From: UBA7330 sp965243485
Lineage (GTDB): Bacteria; Bacteroidota; Bacteroidia; Cytophagales; Cyclobacteriaceae
Direction: 5' to 3'
Length of the DNA stretch: 64,000 nt
NCBI GenBank assembly: GCA_965243485.1
Contig: CBDEVP010000001.1
Location: 1,178,001-1,242,000, forward strand
The position numbers were made by a program, and so were the translations under genes. This document shows positions 6,758-15,654 of this stretch, piece by piece. Under the pieces are notes generated by a model that searched no databases, had not been told where the DNA came from, and saw nothing but the letters and a program-made list of their open reading frames with translations. Each line of letters starts with the position of its first letter. Positions within the stretch are counted from its first letter, which is position 1.

Positions 6758-7627
6758 TCAACTCATTATTTCATCGATATTTTTCCTGATCTTCAGGCAA
6801 AGCTCGTTTAGGGGAAGGTCGTTAATATCATTTCCAAAAGGATCCTCGATCTCTTCAGAGATCAACTCAATGCTCACCAGAAAATAGAACGCCAGCATAA
6901 CGATAGGAATGGTATAATATCTCAGCTCCCACAGGAAACTCACCGGCAGCGTGATGGCATAGATGAACAAAAATTTCTTGATGAACATGCTGTAGGAATA
7001 AGGAATGGGTGTCGATTTAATCCGTTCACAGGCACCAATGATATCTGTGAATCCTTTGAGCTCTTTGTCGAGAAGGAATAATTGCTCAGGCGTTATCAAT
7101 CCCCTTCTGCTACAATCGATCACACGCTGATAAAGCACCTTTGAAATAGCGTTGGGACGGTGCTTACTATTGACGATGACCTTTTTTATTTCCTCATCCC
7201 GCAAATCCATTTCACCGATCAGGATACTGTCCCGAAGGTGCTCTTTCATTGCAAAGGTGATATTGGGGATCATCCGTTTAAAAAATTCCAGATCTTCGGT
7301 GGCATCTGCCGGAAGATAACTTTTGATCTTAATGGCCAGCTGCCTGGTATCATTCACAAGCTGACCCCAGAGTTTCCTGCCTTCCCACCACCTGTCATAG
7401 GCTGTGTTCGTTCGGAAAACGAGGAACAAACCAAGGATAATCCCAAGAATTGAATGAAAAGCAACCGTCCCACTAAAGTGCCATTCGAATACATCCAGTA
7501 TCAGAAAACACAGGATAGCAGTAAAAAGGCCAACAAATAAGATCAGCGGAAATAGCAGCTTGATCACATATCGGCTGTATACATCGAAAATTAATGAAAA
7601 CCAGGATTTGGGGTTGTACTGAATCAT
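6758..7627 (-). CDS. bestrophin-family (UPF0187) membrane protein
   Basis: This 289-aa integral membrane protein probably forms a pentameric anion channel in the inner membrane. Hydrophobic segments lie at about 22-45 and 57-71 and again near residues 210-245. Residues 71-95 carry the family signature RTNTAYDRWWEGRKLWGQL. Bacterial members average about 290-310 aa, so this is full length. It is last in a minus-strand gene run, 27 bp after the GH3 hydrolase gene, and its stop lies 23 bp from the CRISPR array. Read-through could therefore enter the array in the crRNA direction. Substrate is not predictable from sequence. Confidence 0.88.
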   Translation of the reverse strand: MIQYNPKSWFSLIFDVYSRYVIKLLFPLILFVGLFTAILCFLILDVFEWHFSGTVAFHSILGIILGLFLVFRTNTAYDRWWEGRKLWGQLVNDTRQLAIKIKSYLPADATEDLEFFKRMIPNITFAMKEHLRDSILIGEMDLRDEEIKKVIVNSKHRPNAISKVLYQRVIDCSRRGLITPEQLFLLDKELKGFTDIIGACERIKSTPIPYSYSMFIKKFLFIYAITLPVSFLWELRYYTIPIVMLAFYFLVSIELISEEIEDPFGNDINDLPLNELCLKIRKNIDEIMS

Positions 7628-7654
7628 TGAAGGGACGGGATTTCGGCGACTAAT

Positions 7655-8746
7655 TTATTCTATTAGTCCAACATTTCGTTTCAAATGTAGAATTCTTTGA
7701 TAGCTTTTGTCTATTCTCTCTTCGCTGATCACTCCCCTTTGCACCATTTCCCTGATAATCCTGCCGATTTCAGTGGCTGTCACTTTTTGATGATCCGGCA
7801 CATTATTGGCAAACAGCAAAATATCCAGGCCTGCCTCAAGTGCCAGCCTGATCGTTTCATTCAGGCCAAAATGATCAGCAATGGCCTTCATTTGAAGATC
7901 ATCGGAGACAACCACTCCATCAAATCTCAGAAAGCCTCTTAGGAGATCATTTACCACCCGGCCGGAAAGTGTAGCCGGCAAAAGATCGCTGTCCAGGCTT
8001 CTGTTCACAATGTGGGCCGTCATCACCGCCTGGACCAGACCTGAATCGATGAGATATCTATAGGGGTAAAGCTCCCGAAACTCCCAGGTATCGGATACAT
8101 CAGCCACTCCCAAATGGGAATCATTTTGAGAACTTCCATGACCCGGAAAATGCTTGATGACCGGAATCACGTTGGCCGAGTCGTGGCCTTCAATAAAAAT
8201 CCTGGCCTGGTCGGCCACTTCAGTTTCCGATGAAGAATACGACCTACCCAACTTTCCGATCACAGGGTTATCCGGATTTACATTGACATCCACGCAGGGC
8301 GCAAAATTCATATTGAATCCCAGCTCACTGAGTAGCCGGGCCCTGGCCAGTGCATAATGGGCTGAAGAATCCGGATTATCAAGTTCTCCAAGATATGATG
8401 CACTTACAGTTTTTGCAAAACCGTATTGTTCCTTGAGACGCGTCACCCGGCCCCCTTCCTCATCAATCCCTACCAGCAGCGGGATCTCTGACTGACTTTG
8501 AGCATACTCCAGAAGAGATTTTAAGACCTCACTTGTATTTACTTTAGAAAGATTCTTCTCGAAAAGGATGATCCCACCGGCCCTTCCGTCTCTGAGTTCC
8601 TGAAATATGGGCTCATCTTTATCTACCCTATTAAAATCCCCAAGACCGATCAGGATCATCTGACCGATCTTGATATCCAGCGAGTCTGCCGCATGGGACT
8701 TTGCCCCAAAAAGTGATATGAGAATCAAAAAGAATATCTGTTTCAT
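7655..8746 (-). CDS. GH3 beta-N-acetylhexosaminidase (NagZ-like), exported
   Basis: The enzyme hydrolyses terminal beta-N-acetylglucosamine, probably from cell-wall fragments or other glycans. An N-terminal signal peptide (about residues 1-20, ending KSHAAD) suggests export, unlike cytosolic NagZ of enterobacteria. Family motifs are DEEGGRVTRL (95-104), KHFPGHGSSQNDSH (198-211, with the Asp-His dyad D209/H211) and VVVSDDLQMKAI (278-289, nucleophile Asp in SDD). The length of 363 aa fits a single GH3 catalytic domain without C-terminal extension. It starts 1 bp after the D-threonine aldolase-like gene and is probably cotranscribed with it. Confidence 0.9.
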   Translation of the reverse strand: MKQIFFLILISLFGAKSHAADSLDIKIGQMILIGLGDFNRVDKDEPIFQELRDGRAGGIILFEKNLSKVNTSEVLKSLLEYAQSQSEIPLLVGIDEEGGRVTRLKEQYGFAKTVSASYLGELDNPDSSAHYALARARLLSELGFNMNFAPCVDVNVNPDNPVIGKLGRSYSSSETEVADQARIFIEGHDSANVIPVIKHFPGHGSSQNDSHLGVADVSDTWEFRELYPYRYLIDSGLVQAVMTAHIVNRSLDSDLLPATLSGRVVNDLLRGFLRFDGVVVSDDLQMKAIADHFGLNETIRLALEAGLDILLFANNVPDHQKVTATEIGRIIREMVQRGVISEERIDKSYQRILHLKRNVGLIE

Positions 8747-8747
8747 C

Positions 8748-9824
8748 TTATTTGCGCATCATTGTAATGTCTTTGCCTTCCAGTGTATAACCGTACCCGT
8801 TTGCATCAGCTGTCAGGCAGGAGTGAACCGGAATTATACCTAAAATATCCCCCACTTTAACCGTTTCCAATAGTTCTTTGGTAGCTGAAATGGTGCCGTG
8901 TTCCTGTGATAGTTTACTCAGGTATGAACTTCCTGATGATTCCCACCCTGACCTGGTAAGTTTAACGACCAGCCCATAATTTCGCTTTCCGCCGACCTGG
9001 ATAAAATCCTTTGAAAAATGAACAGCTCCTCCGTATAAAATGATTTCGTTTCTGTCCTCATGAAAAGCCACTACCGGGCAGGCCATGCAGACAGCGATGT
9101 CCTTAAATTCGCAGGAGCCAAAACCATACTGCATGAGGTCATAAAAAACAAAATTTCCCGGTCTGATCTCATTCACTCCGGGAAATGCTTCCAGTACCGA
9201 GCAGGTAGGAGTATCCCCATAAGAGATGACAAGATCAGTTCTCCCTAGCTCCGCAATAACTTTTGCATAGGCCTTTTGCGAATCCTTGTAAATCTTTTGG
9301 GCCACTTTGTTATCAATTTTCTGATAAGAATGGCCGGCGTGACCCAGGATGCCCGTTAATTGATGCTTCGGGTTAGTTGATCGGGATAGTGCATGAATAG
9401 TTTTAGTATCATCCGGGTTTACTCCAGTGCGGTGATAGCCTATGTCGAGTTTGATGAAATAGTTTAGCGAAGACTTCACATGTGAAGCCAGGTGATCAAG
9501 CGATTCTTTGGATTCAACCGCCAGATTTACCTTGATCTGTTCGGCAAGGGATTGTATTTTTTCAGCTTCCAGCCAATTATAGGGGAAGGCAATGGTGATA
9601 TCTGTGAATCCGGCTTTGGCAAAATAAACAGCCATGTCAACAGAGGATACGGTGATCTTATTTATCCCCTCCTCTCTAAACCAATCTCCTACTACAGCCG
9701 ACTGATGTGTCTTCATGTGAGGGCGGAATTCGACACCCGACTTTCTGGCTTTGCCAGCCATCCGGCGAATATTCGCTCGTGCGATCGACTCGTTTACCAA
9801 TAAGGTGGGCTTATGTATGTTCAT
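8748..9824 (-). CDS. D-threonine aldolase / D-serine dehydratase-like PLP enzyme
   Basis: This is a fold-III PLP enzyme with an alanine-racemase-like barrel. RPHMKTHQS at 34-42 carries the Schiff-base lysine K38. The C-terminal domain contains PVHSC (332-336), the His-x-Cys metal site of the D-serine dehydratase-like domain. At 358 aa it has the length of D-threonine aldolases, which cleave D-beta-hydroxy amino acids to glycine and aldehyde. Sequence alone cannot separate aldolase from dehydratase. The start overlaps the end of the ceramidase-like gene by 4 bp, so the two are coupled. Confidence 0.88.
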   Translation of the reverse strand: MNIHKPTLLVNESIARANIRRMAGKARKSGVEFRPHMKTHQSAVVGDWFREEGINKITVSSVDMAVYFAKAGFTDITIAFPYNWLEAEKIQSLAEQIKVNLAVESKESLDHLASHVKSSLNYFIKLDIGYHRTGVNPDDTKTIHALSRSTNPKHQLTGILGHAGHSYQKIDNKVAQKIYKDSQKAYAKVIAELGRTDLVISYGDTPTCSVLEAFPGVNEIRPGNFVFYDLMQYGFGSCEFKDIAVCMACPVVAFHEDRNEIILYGGAVHFSKDFIQVGGKRNYGLVVKLTRSGWESSGSSYLSKLSQEHGTISATKELLETVKVGDILGIIPVHSCLTADANGYGYTLEGKDITMMRK

Positions 9825-11164
9825 GCCACAATCCTGAGAATTCGTTCAATGACCTCGCTAAGATAAGCCCCATTATCCGGCCCATACCAACTCATGGACC
9901 GTGATTCATATTTATTGAGATCATACCATTCATCTTTGATTACATAACCGATATAGCCACCATTGAAAGAAGTAATGATCAGGTTCAGACCAAGTTCTTT
10001 GGCTGTCTCATAAAGCGGTAAGGCCAGTTCTCCGGAAAAATCAGCTGGAATACCTATAAATACTGTAGTGCCCATCTTGAACACACTGATGCCTACGGGG
10101 TAGTGACCTGCCAGTTTTTTAAAAAGGAAGGGTCTGACCGCCCAATCTTCGGTGACCTTAACATGAGGGTCCCTCAAGGGTAAGGTGATCCTGAAGGAAT
10201 TCATTGTGAAAATATTCCGGTAAGAGAGAAGCATTGGCAGAAAAGTCAATTGTTCATGGATCTGATTGGCATAACTTTCCACTCTTTCTATGCCTTCCCC
10301 CGGAGCTACCGGTCCCATAGACCCTACTGCACTGGCAGCATACAGTGAGAAATCATACATCGAGTCCTTTTCAATCATTTGGTTAAGCCTGCCGGGAAAA
10401 TCACCGGATAGCTGGTGCCATTGACTATTCAGGCATGTAGCATGAGCAGAAAAGAAATTCAAAATTCCAAGCTGATCTTCTTTGGCGATCATTAGAGATT
10501 TCAGCCACGGATCCCTTTCACCCTCCTCGTGGACCAATCGATTGTGTACCAGATGCTCCAGGTTAGACTCAACCAGACCAATTTGAGCAGCCGCCAGATC
10601 CTTTTCGGCTTGTTCAATGCCAAGGGCCACCTGATCGGCAATAAATTGTGCCACAGTATCATTCTCACTGCCGGCTATGGCTTCTCCAACGATACCAGGC
10701 GCCCAGCCTCCGGGACCGGAATGAGTATGCGTGGTGCCGAGATATACCTCCTGCATGCTCCAGTCCCGGGGAAGACTTTTCTCAATTTTGCTAGTGACCA
10801 CGGGATGAAAAATCAGGAGATCTGCAGACACAAGGGCAACCTTTTTTTGTCCTGATCTAAAAACAGTAGTCCTGACAAAAACCGAGTCGCTGATACCAGA
10901 CATCAGTTTTGGATCCCTGTTAGAATATCCTGCAAGTGGTAGAGGATCCGGAGGCGTAATGGATAGTTTTGACCAACCAACATGAAGTGGCTCTGATAAT
11001 GAATCCGTCCTATAAGCTGAAGCAAGGGAGTCCAGGCGAACATCCATATCCTGATAGAAGTCGGTCTCCACGTAGGGGGTTCGGTCAACGGGTGTAAACA
11101 AAAGGAACCAAATTGCACCCAGCAATATCAATGCGATCAGAAAGATCTTTCCTGCCTTCTTCAT
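9821..11164 (-). CDS. neutral/alkaline ceramidase-like hydrolase, membrane-anchored
   Basis: The protein matches the N-terminal catalytic domain of neutral/alkaline non-lysosomal ceramidases. It has GWSKLSITPP (63-72), an oxidised-sugar-like loop around ALVSADLL, and the zinc-binding THTHSGPGG (145-153). A hydrophobic N-terminal helix (about 6-24) should anchor or export it. At 447 aa it is shorter than canonical ceramidases (about 650 aa or more) and lacks their C-terminal Ig-like domain. Many Bacteroidota make sphingolipids, so an amide-lipid substrate is plausible but unproven. It lies between comM (1 bp away) and the D-threonine aldolase-like gene (4-bp overlap). Confidence 0.85.
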   Translation of the reverse strand: MKKAGKIFLIALILLGAIWFLLFTPVDRTPYVETDFYQDMDVRLDSLASAYRTDSLSEPLHVGWSKLSITPPDPLPLAGYSNRDPKLMSGISDSVFVRTTVFRSGQKKVALVSADLLIFHPVVTSKIEKSLPRDWSMQEVYLGTTHTHSGPGGWAPGIVGEAIAGSENDTVAQFIADQVALGIEQAEKDLAAAQIGLVESNLEHLVHNRLVHEEGERDPWLKSLMIAKEDQLGILNFFSAHATCLNSQWHQLSGDFPGRLNQMIEKDSMYDFSLYAASAVGSMGPVAPGEGIERVESYANQIHEQLTFLPMLLSYRNIFTMNSFRITLPLRDPHVKVTEDWAVRPFLFKKLAGHYPVGISVFKMGTTVFIGIPADFSGELALPLYETAKELGLNLIITSFNGGYIGYVIKDEWYDLNKYESRSMSWYGPDNGAYLSEVIERILRIVA

Positions 11165-11165
11165 A

Positions 11166-12704
11166 TCATCCGGCCCAACCTTCTCTGTCCAGGCTCCTGT
11201 ATTGAATGGCCTCAGCCAGATGCTCGATCTGAATGTCCTGCGATCCTGAGAGATCAGCTATTGTCCTTGAGACCTTCAGGATCCTATCGTATGCCCTTGC
11301 AGATAACCCGAGCTTTTCCATAGCTGTTTTCAGTAGCACTTTCCCGGCCTCATTGATCCTACAGACATCCTTAACCTTTGAAGAACCCATCATGGCATTA
11401 CAGAAAATGCCATTCTGGTCTTTAAATCTCGTCTTTTGTATCTCCCGCGCAGCAATCACTCTCTTTCTGATCTCAAGGCTGGACTCTGCTTTCCTTTGGG
11501 CTGTCATTTCATCGAAAGATACCGGAGTTACTTCCACATGCAGATCAATGCGATCAAGCAATGGTCCGCTGACCCTGTTCAAATAACGCTGGACCGTTCC
11601 CGGCGGACATACACATTCCTTCTCAGGATGGTTGTAGTAGCCGCAGGGGCAGGGATTCATGCTGGCGATCAACATGAAATTGGCGGGATAATCCAGGGAG
11701 ACTTTAGCCCTGGAAATCGTAACTTTTCGCTCTTCCAGTGGCTGTCGCATAACCTCAAGGACGGTCCTTTTAAACTCAGGTAATTCATCCAGAAAAAGAA
11801 CGCCATGGTTTGCCAGTGAGATCTCTCCCGGCTGTGGGATGCCACCTCCGCCAACCAAAGCCACATCGCTGATGGTATGATGGGGAGAACGGAAGGGGCG
11901 GGCAGCGATCAATTTGCCATTGCCCTCCAGTTTCCCTGCCACGGAATGGATCTTGGTTGTCTCCAGGGCTTCATGAAGACTTAACGGTGGCAATATAGAA
12001 GACAGCCTTTTGGCCAACATGGTTTTACCGGCTCCGGGAGGACCGATCATGATCACATTGTGTCCGCCGGCTGCAGCAATCTCCAGGGCTCTCTTGATAT
12101 TTTCCTGGCCCTGAACGTCTGCAAAATCGGTTTCCACCATATCGATCTCCTGAAAGAACACATCCCTGGTCTCATAGAATGTAGCTTCGAGCGGCTTTTC
12201 GCCTGACAGATGATCAATGGCTTCCTGAATATTTGTAACCCCGTAAACTTTTAGGTTATCGACGATGGCTGCTTCAATCGCATTTTCTTTAGGAAGAATA
12301 AAGCCTTTAAGTCCCATCTTTCTGGCCTCTATCGCAATTGGTAAAGCTCCTTTGATCGGCCTAAGTGTCCCATCCAGGGCCAGCTCACCCATGATCATAT
12401 ATTGATCTAATTCTTCCAGGGGTAACTGATCAGACGCTTTAAGGATACCTAAAGCGATAGGCAGGTCATAAGCTGAACCTTCCTTCCTGATATCCGCCGG
12501 TGCCAGATTCACGATTACCTTGATGCGGGGCATCCGGTAATCATAATTCTTAAGTGCGGATTCCACGCGCTGTTCGCTCTCTTTGACAGCTGAATCAGGC
12601 AACCCTACAAGGAAAAATTTTTTCCCCTGATCAACATTTACTTCTACAGTGATCGGAATAGCCTCGACACCATATACTGCACTTCCAAATGTCTTTGCTA
12701 ACAT
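11166..12704 (-). CDS. comM: YifB/ComM-family AAA ATPase
   Basis: This 512-aa Mg-chelatase-like AAA+ protein has an N-terminal Lon-protease-like domain (1-170; VGLPDSAVKES, LAPADIRKEGSAYDLPIA), Walker A GPPGAGKT (221-228), Walker B VLFLDELPEF and a C-terminal Mg_chelatase_C domain. A cysteine cluster CPCG...CVCPPG sits near residues 345-360. ComM is a hexameric helicase that promotes branch migration during natural transformation in Vibrio and Haemophilus. The family is widespread in bacteria not known to be competent, so the role here is uncertain. The next gene follows after 1 bp. Confidence 0.93.
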   Translation of the reverse strand: MLAKTFGSAVYGVEAIPITVEVNVDQGKKFFLVGLPDSAVKESEQRVESALKNYDYRMPRIKVIVNLAPADIRKEGSAYDLPIALGILKASDQLPLEELDQYMIMGELALDGTLRPIKGALPIAIEARKMGLKGFILPKENAIEAAIVDNLKVYGVTNIQEAIDHLSGEKPLEATFYETRDVFFQEIDMVETDFADVQGQENIKRALEIAAAGGHNVIMIGPPGAGKTMLAKRLSSILPPLSLHEALETTKIHSVAGKLEGNGKLIAARPFRSPHHTISDVALVGGGGIPQPGEISLANHGVLFLDELPEFKRTVLEVMRQPLEERKVTISRAKVSLDYPANFMLIASMNPCPCGYYNHPEKECVCPPGTVQRYLNRVSGPLLDRIDLHVEVTPVSFDEMTAQRKAESSLEIRKRVIAAREIQKTRFKDQNGIFCNAMMGSSKVKDVCRINEAGKVLLKTAMEKLGLSARAYDRILKVSRTIADLSGSQDIQIEHLAEAIQYRSLDREGWAG

Positions 12705-12765
12705 TCAAAGGAAATTTTTGCGTAAACCGTAAAGATATGCTGAATTTCGATGTGAATTACTGAAT

Positions 12766-13347
12766 CTATTTCGTAAGCTTTTCGATCATCAGGATCAGGA
12801 TATGGATGACTTTGATATGTATCTCCTGGATCCGGTCAGCATAGCCAAAGTGGGGGACACAGACTTCCACATCGGATAAACCTTTTAGTTTTCCGCCGTC
12901 CTTCCCGGTAAAGATCACCACTTTCATCTTTTTAGCTCTGGCTGCTTCTACAGCTTTAAGGACATTCGCTGAATTGCCACTCGTGCTGATGCCCAACAAT
13001 ACATCCCCGGGATTTCCCATGCCTTCAATATACCTGGAAAAGATCTGGTCAAATCCATAATCGTTACCCACACAGGTAATATGGGAAACATCCGAGATCG
13101 CCACAGCAGGTAGCGCCGCGCGATTATCGCGATATCTGCCGGTAAGTTCCTCAGCAAAATGCATCGCATCGCAATGTGATCCTCCGTTGCCGCAGGAGAT
13201 GATCTTCCCTCCCTGCTTAATGGACCCCGCCATCAGTTCTCCTGCTGCCCGGATACTCTTCAGCAGATTTTCATCATTGATGACGCTTTCTAATACTTTT
13301 TGAGCTTCCAGTAGCTCCCCTTTAATCAATTCCTGCATCTCCATCAA
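12766..13347 (-). CDS. gmhA: D-sedoheptulose-7-phosphate isomerase (GmhA-like SIS protein)
   Basis: GmhA converts sedoheptulose 7-phosphate to D-glycero-D-manno-heptose 7-phosphate, the first step of heptose synthesis for LPS and S-layer glycans. The 193-aa protein consists of one SIS domain with CGNGGSHCDAMHFAEEL (52-68) and GISTSGNSANVLKAV, both characteristic of GmhA/DiaA. ATG codons at residues 1, 2 and 4 are all possible starts. It overlaps the upstream membrane-protein gene by 4 bp and lies in a run with an MsbA-like exporter and a Wzi-like porin, fitting a role in surface polysaccharide. DiaA-like regulators share the motifs, so the enzymatic call is not certain. Confidence 0.85.
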   Translation of the reverse strand: MMEMQELIKGELLEAQKVLESVINDENLLKSIRAAGELMAGSIKQGGKIISCGNGGSHCDAMHFAEELTGRYRDNRAALPAVAISDVSHITCVGNDYGFDQIFSRYIEGMGNPGDVLLGISTSGNSANVLKAVEAARAKKMKVVIFTGKDGGKLKGLSDVEVCVPHFGYADRIQEIHIKVIHILILMIEKLTK

Positions 13348-13754
13348 TCTTCCGGATCATCATCCAGTAAATAATCATTTTCTTGCTCTCCGGAATCCTT
13401 TTTTTCCTTTTCATCCTTCTTCCCGGCTGACTCAAGGATCCCCTTTTGCTTTGAGGAAGTATCCGTCTGATCAAAAAGTTTCGCTTTCAACTTTAGCAAT
13501 TCCTCCTCCGCGTGATTTACCTTTTTACGCATTCTGAAAAGATGAACATTCTCAAGTGCCAACTCAAAAACCATCATCAAACTGATGATAAGAATCACCG
13601 TAAGAAGGTATTGAGGCAATTTCCGCAAGGTTGCAAAATCAGTGACCCGCTCCATGTATTCCTGCTGATTAGCCAGAATGTCAATGCTGTAATAAAGCGC
13701 CACGATTGCGATCAAAAGGTAGATCGGGTAGAAAAAGATCTTGAATTTTTTCAT
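13344..13754 (-). CDS. small two-helix membrane protein with charged tail
   Basis: I recognise no named family. The 136-aa protein has two hydrophobic helices (about 7-27 and 46-65), then a heptad-like coiled coil (about 74-95, EEELLKLKAKLF) and a highly charged, Lys/Glu/Asp-rich C-terminus ending LLDDDPED. The tail is probably cytoplasmic. It lies between the ABC exporter and gmhA, overlapping gmhA by 4 bp, so it is likely part of the same envelope operon. Confidence 0.75.
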   Translation of the reverse strand: MKKFKIFFYPIYLLIAIVALYYSIDILANQQEYMERVTDFATLRKLPQYLLTVILIISLMMVFELALENVHLFRMRKKVNHAEEELLKLKAKLFDQTDTSSKQKGILESAGKKDEKEKKDSGEQENDYLLDDDPED

Positions 13755-13797
13755 TGCGATAAAGCTAGGAATTTTACATACAACAAATCTAAAAAAA

Positions 13798-15654
13798 TCA
13801 GAATGACTGCATTTCGATCAGCTTTTTATAGAGACCTCCGCTCCTCATCAGGTCATGATGCGTGCCTTGCTGAATGATCTCTCCCTCTTTGATCACCACG
13901 ATCATGTCTGCATTCTGGATCGTGCTTAATCGGTGAGCAATGATGATGGCAGTCCGGTTTTGCATAATATTCTCGATCGCTTCCTGAACATATTTTTCTG
14001 ATTCTGAATCCAAAGCAGAGGTAGCTTCGTCGAGGATCAGGATCGGAGGATTTTTTAATACCGCCCGGGCAATGCTTAACCGCTGTCGTTGCCCACCCGA
14101 GAGCTTGGTGCCTCGTTCCCCGATCAGAGTATCATACCCCTCCTCAAACTGATCAATAAAGATATCCGCATGTGCCACCCTGGCTGCGGCTTTTACCTCT
14201 TCAGGCGTGGCCTCCGGCTTTCCAAAGGCAATGTTATTGAAAATGGTATCATTGAATAATATGGATTCCTGGGTCACAATACCCATCAAACCTCGCAGCC
14301 CGGAAATGGTGCAGTCCCTTAGATCAACGCCATCAATGGTAATTTCTCCTTTTACAGGATCATAAAAACGAGGGATCAGATCAACCAATGTGGATTTTCC
14401 ACCCCCCGAAGGCCCTACAAGTGCAATCACTTTTCCTTTCGGGATCTCCAGGTTGATGTTTTTCAGCACGGGCTTATCTCCATATCCGAAATGGACCTCA
14501 TTAAAGCGAATGACCTCATTGAAGGTCTCTATTTTCTTTGCGCCGGGCTTTTCATTGATCTTCGTCTGGCTGTCCATCAACTCAAAGATCCGCTCACCGG
14601 AGGCCAAACCTCTGTTGATCGTAGTCAAAGAGTTGGAGATAGCCTTGGCCGGGGTGAGCACCTGCGAAAAGAACGCCAGAAACACGATAAATTCAGACCC
14701 GGTCAGCGAACCATCTTCACTCAATACCATCCCTCCACCTACCAGCAGGATCATGCAGACCACAAATACACCCAGGAATTCTGAAATCGGACTTGCCAGA
14801 TTAAACCTGGAAGCCATCCGGAAATTATGTCTGGAGTAGTTGGAAATCTCACCCCGGAATTTATCTGTAATATATTTTTTGGCTGAAAATGCCTTGATGA
14901 TGCGCATCCCGGAAAGACTCTCCTCAATGACGTTGCTGATGCGACCCAGTGTATCCTGCGTCAGGCGGGCTCTCCTTTTTAGCCGTTTGGCTATGTAGGA
15001 TATGATCCCTCCCGAAAGCGGGATCAGGATCATACTGTAAAGAGTCAATTTAGGCGACGTGAGGAACATTGCGGTAAAGAATCCGATGATCAGAAATGGT
15101 TCCTTAAACATGACTTTGAGGGTACTTACCACTGATGATTCCACTTCGAGCACATCCGAGGAAATCCGTGACATGATGTCTCCTTTTCTCTTTTCAGTGA
15201 AATATCCCAGATCAAAATGAGTGATCGCAAAGAAGGCCTTGTTCCTGAGGTTTTCGATGACATTTATCCGTACTCTCTCCAGAATAAGAGCAGACAGATA
15301 TCTGAAAATATTCGCAAGAAATACGCTGGATATAAGGACAATACAAACGAAATATAACGTGGATATCACCCCTTCCTCTATGCGATAGGTATTGAGATAA
15401 TAGTAAAACAGATCAATGAAATATCGGAAAGAGAAGTCAAAGGCAGGCATATCAGCCGCCAACTCAGTCGATGCGGCGTCTGCGCAATCACAATTGGCCG
15501 GACTTTCATTGCCAAAAAGGATCTCCATGACCGGCGCCAGGATAGAAATATTTACCACGCTAAAAATGGTCGCAAGCAGGGTAAATATGATGAATTGTGG
15601 CACCAGCAGTCCGAGGGGCCTTGCAAATCCAATAATTCTCAGGTAAGTCTTCAT
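13798..15654 (-). CDS. msbA: MsbA-like ABC exporter (fused membrane and ATPase domains)
   Basis: This is a 618-aa half-transporter with six transmembrane helices in the first ~340 residues, then an ATPase domain. It has Walker A GPSGGGKST (about 410-418), signature LSGGQRQRLSIARA (about 517-530), Walker B ILILDEATSALD and the H-loop IIAHRLSTI. The architecture matches MsbA, the inner-membrane flippase for lipid A core, and related lipid exporters; substrate is inferred from family. A long periplasmic loop between TM1 and TM2 contains CDCADAASTE. The start shares one base with the Wzi-like gene stop (TGATG), so translation is coupled. Confidence 0.88.
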   Translation of the reverse strand: MKTYLRIIGFARPLGLLVPQFIIFTLLATIFSVVNISILAPVMEILFGNESPANCDCADAASTELAADMPAFDFSFRYFIDLFYYYLNTYRIEEGVISTLYFVCIVLISSVFLANIFRYLSALILERVRINVIENLRNKAFFAITHFDLGYFTEKRKGDIMSRISSDVLEVESSVVSTLKVMFKEPFLIIGFFTAMFLTSPKLTLYSMILIPLSGGIISYIAKRLKRRARLTQDTLGRISNVIEESLSGMRIIKAFSAKKYITDKFRGEISNYSRHNFRMASRFNLASPISEFLGVFVVCMILLVGGGMVLSEDGSLTGSEFIVFLAFFSQVLTPAKAISNSLTTINRGLASGERIFELMDSQTKINEKPGAKKIETFNEVIRFNEVHFGYGDKPVLKNINLEIPKGKVIALVGPSGGGKSTLVDLIPRFYDPVKGEITIDGVDLRDCTISGLRGLMGIVTQESILFNDTIFNNIAFGKPEATPEEVKAAARVAHADIFIDQFEEGYDTLIGERGTKLSGGQRQRLSIARAVLKNPPILILDEATSALDSESEKYVQEAIENIMQNRTAIIIAHRLSTIQNADMIVVIKEGEIIQQGTHHDLMRSGGLYKKLIEMQSF

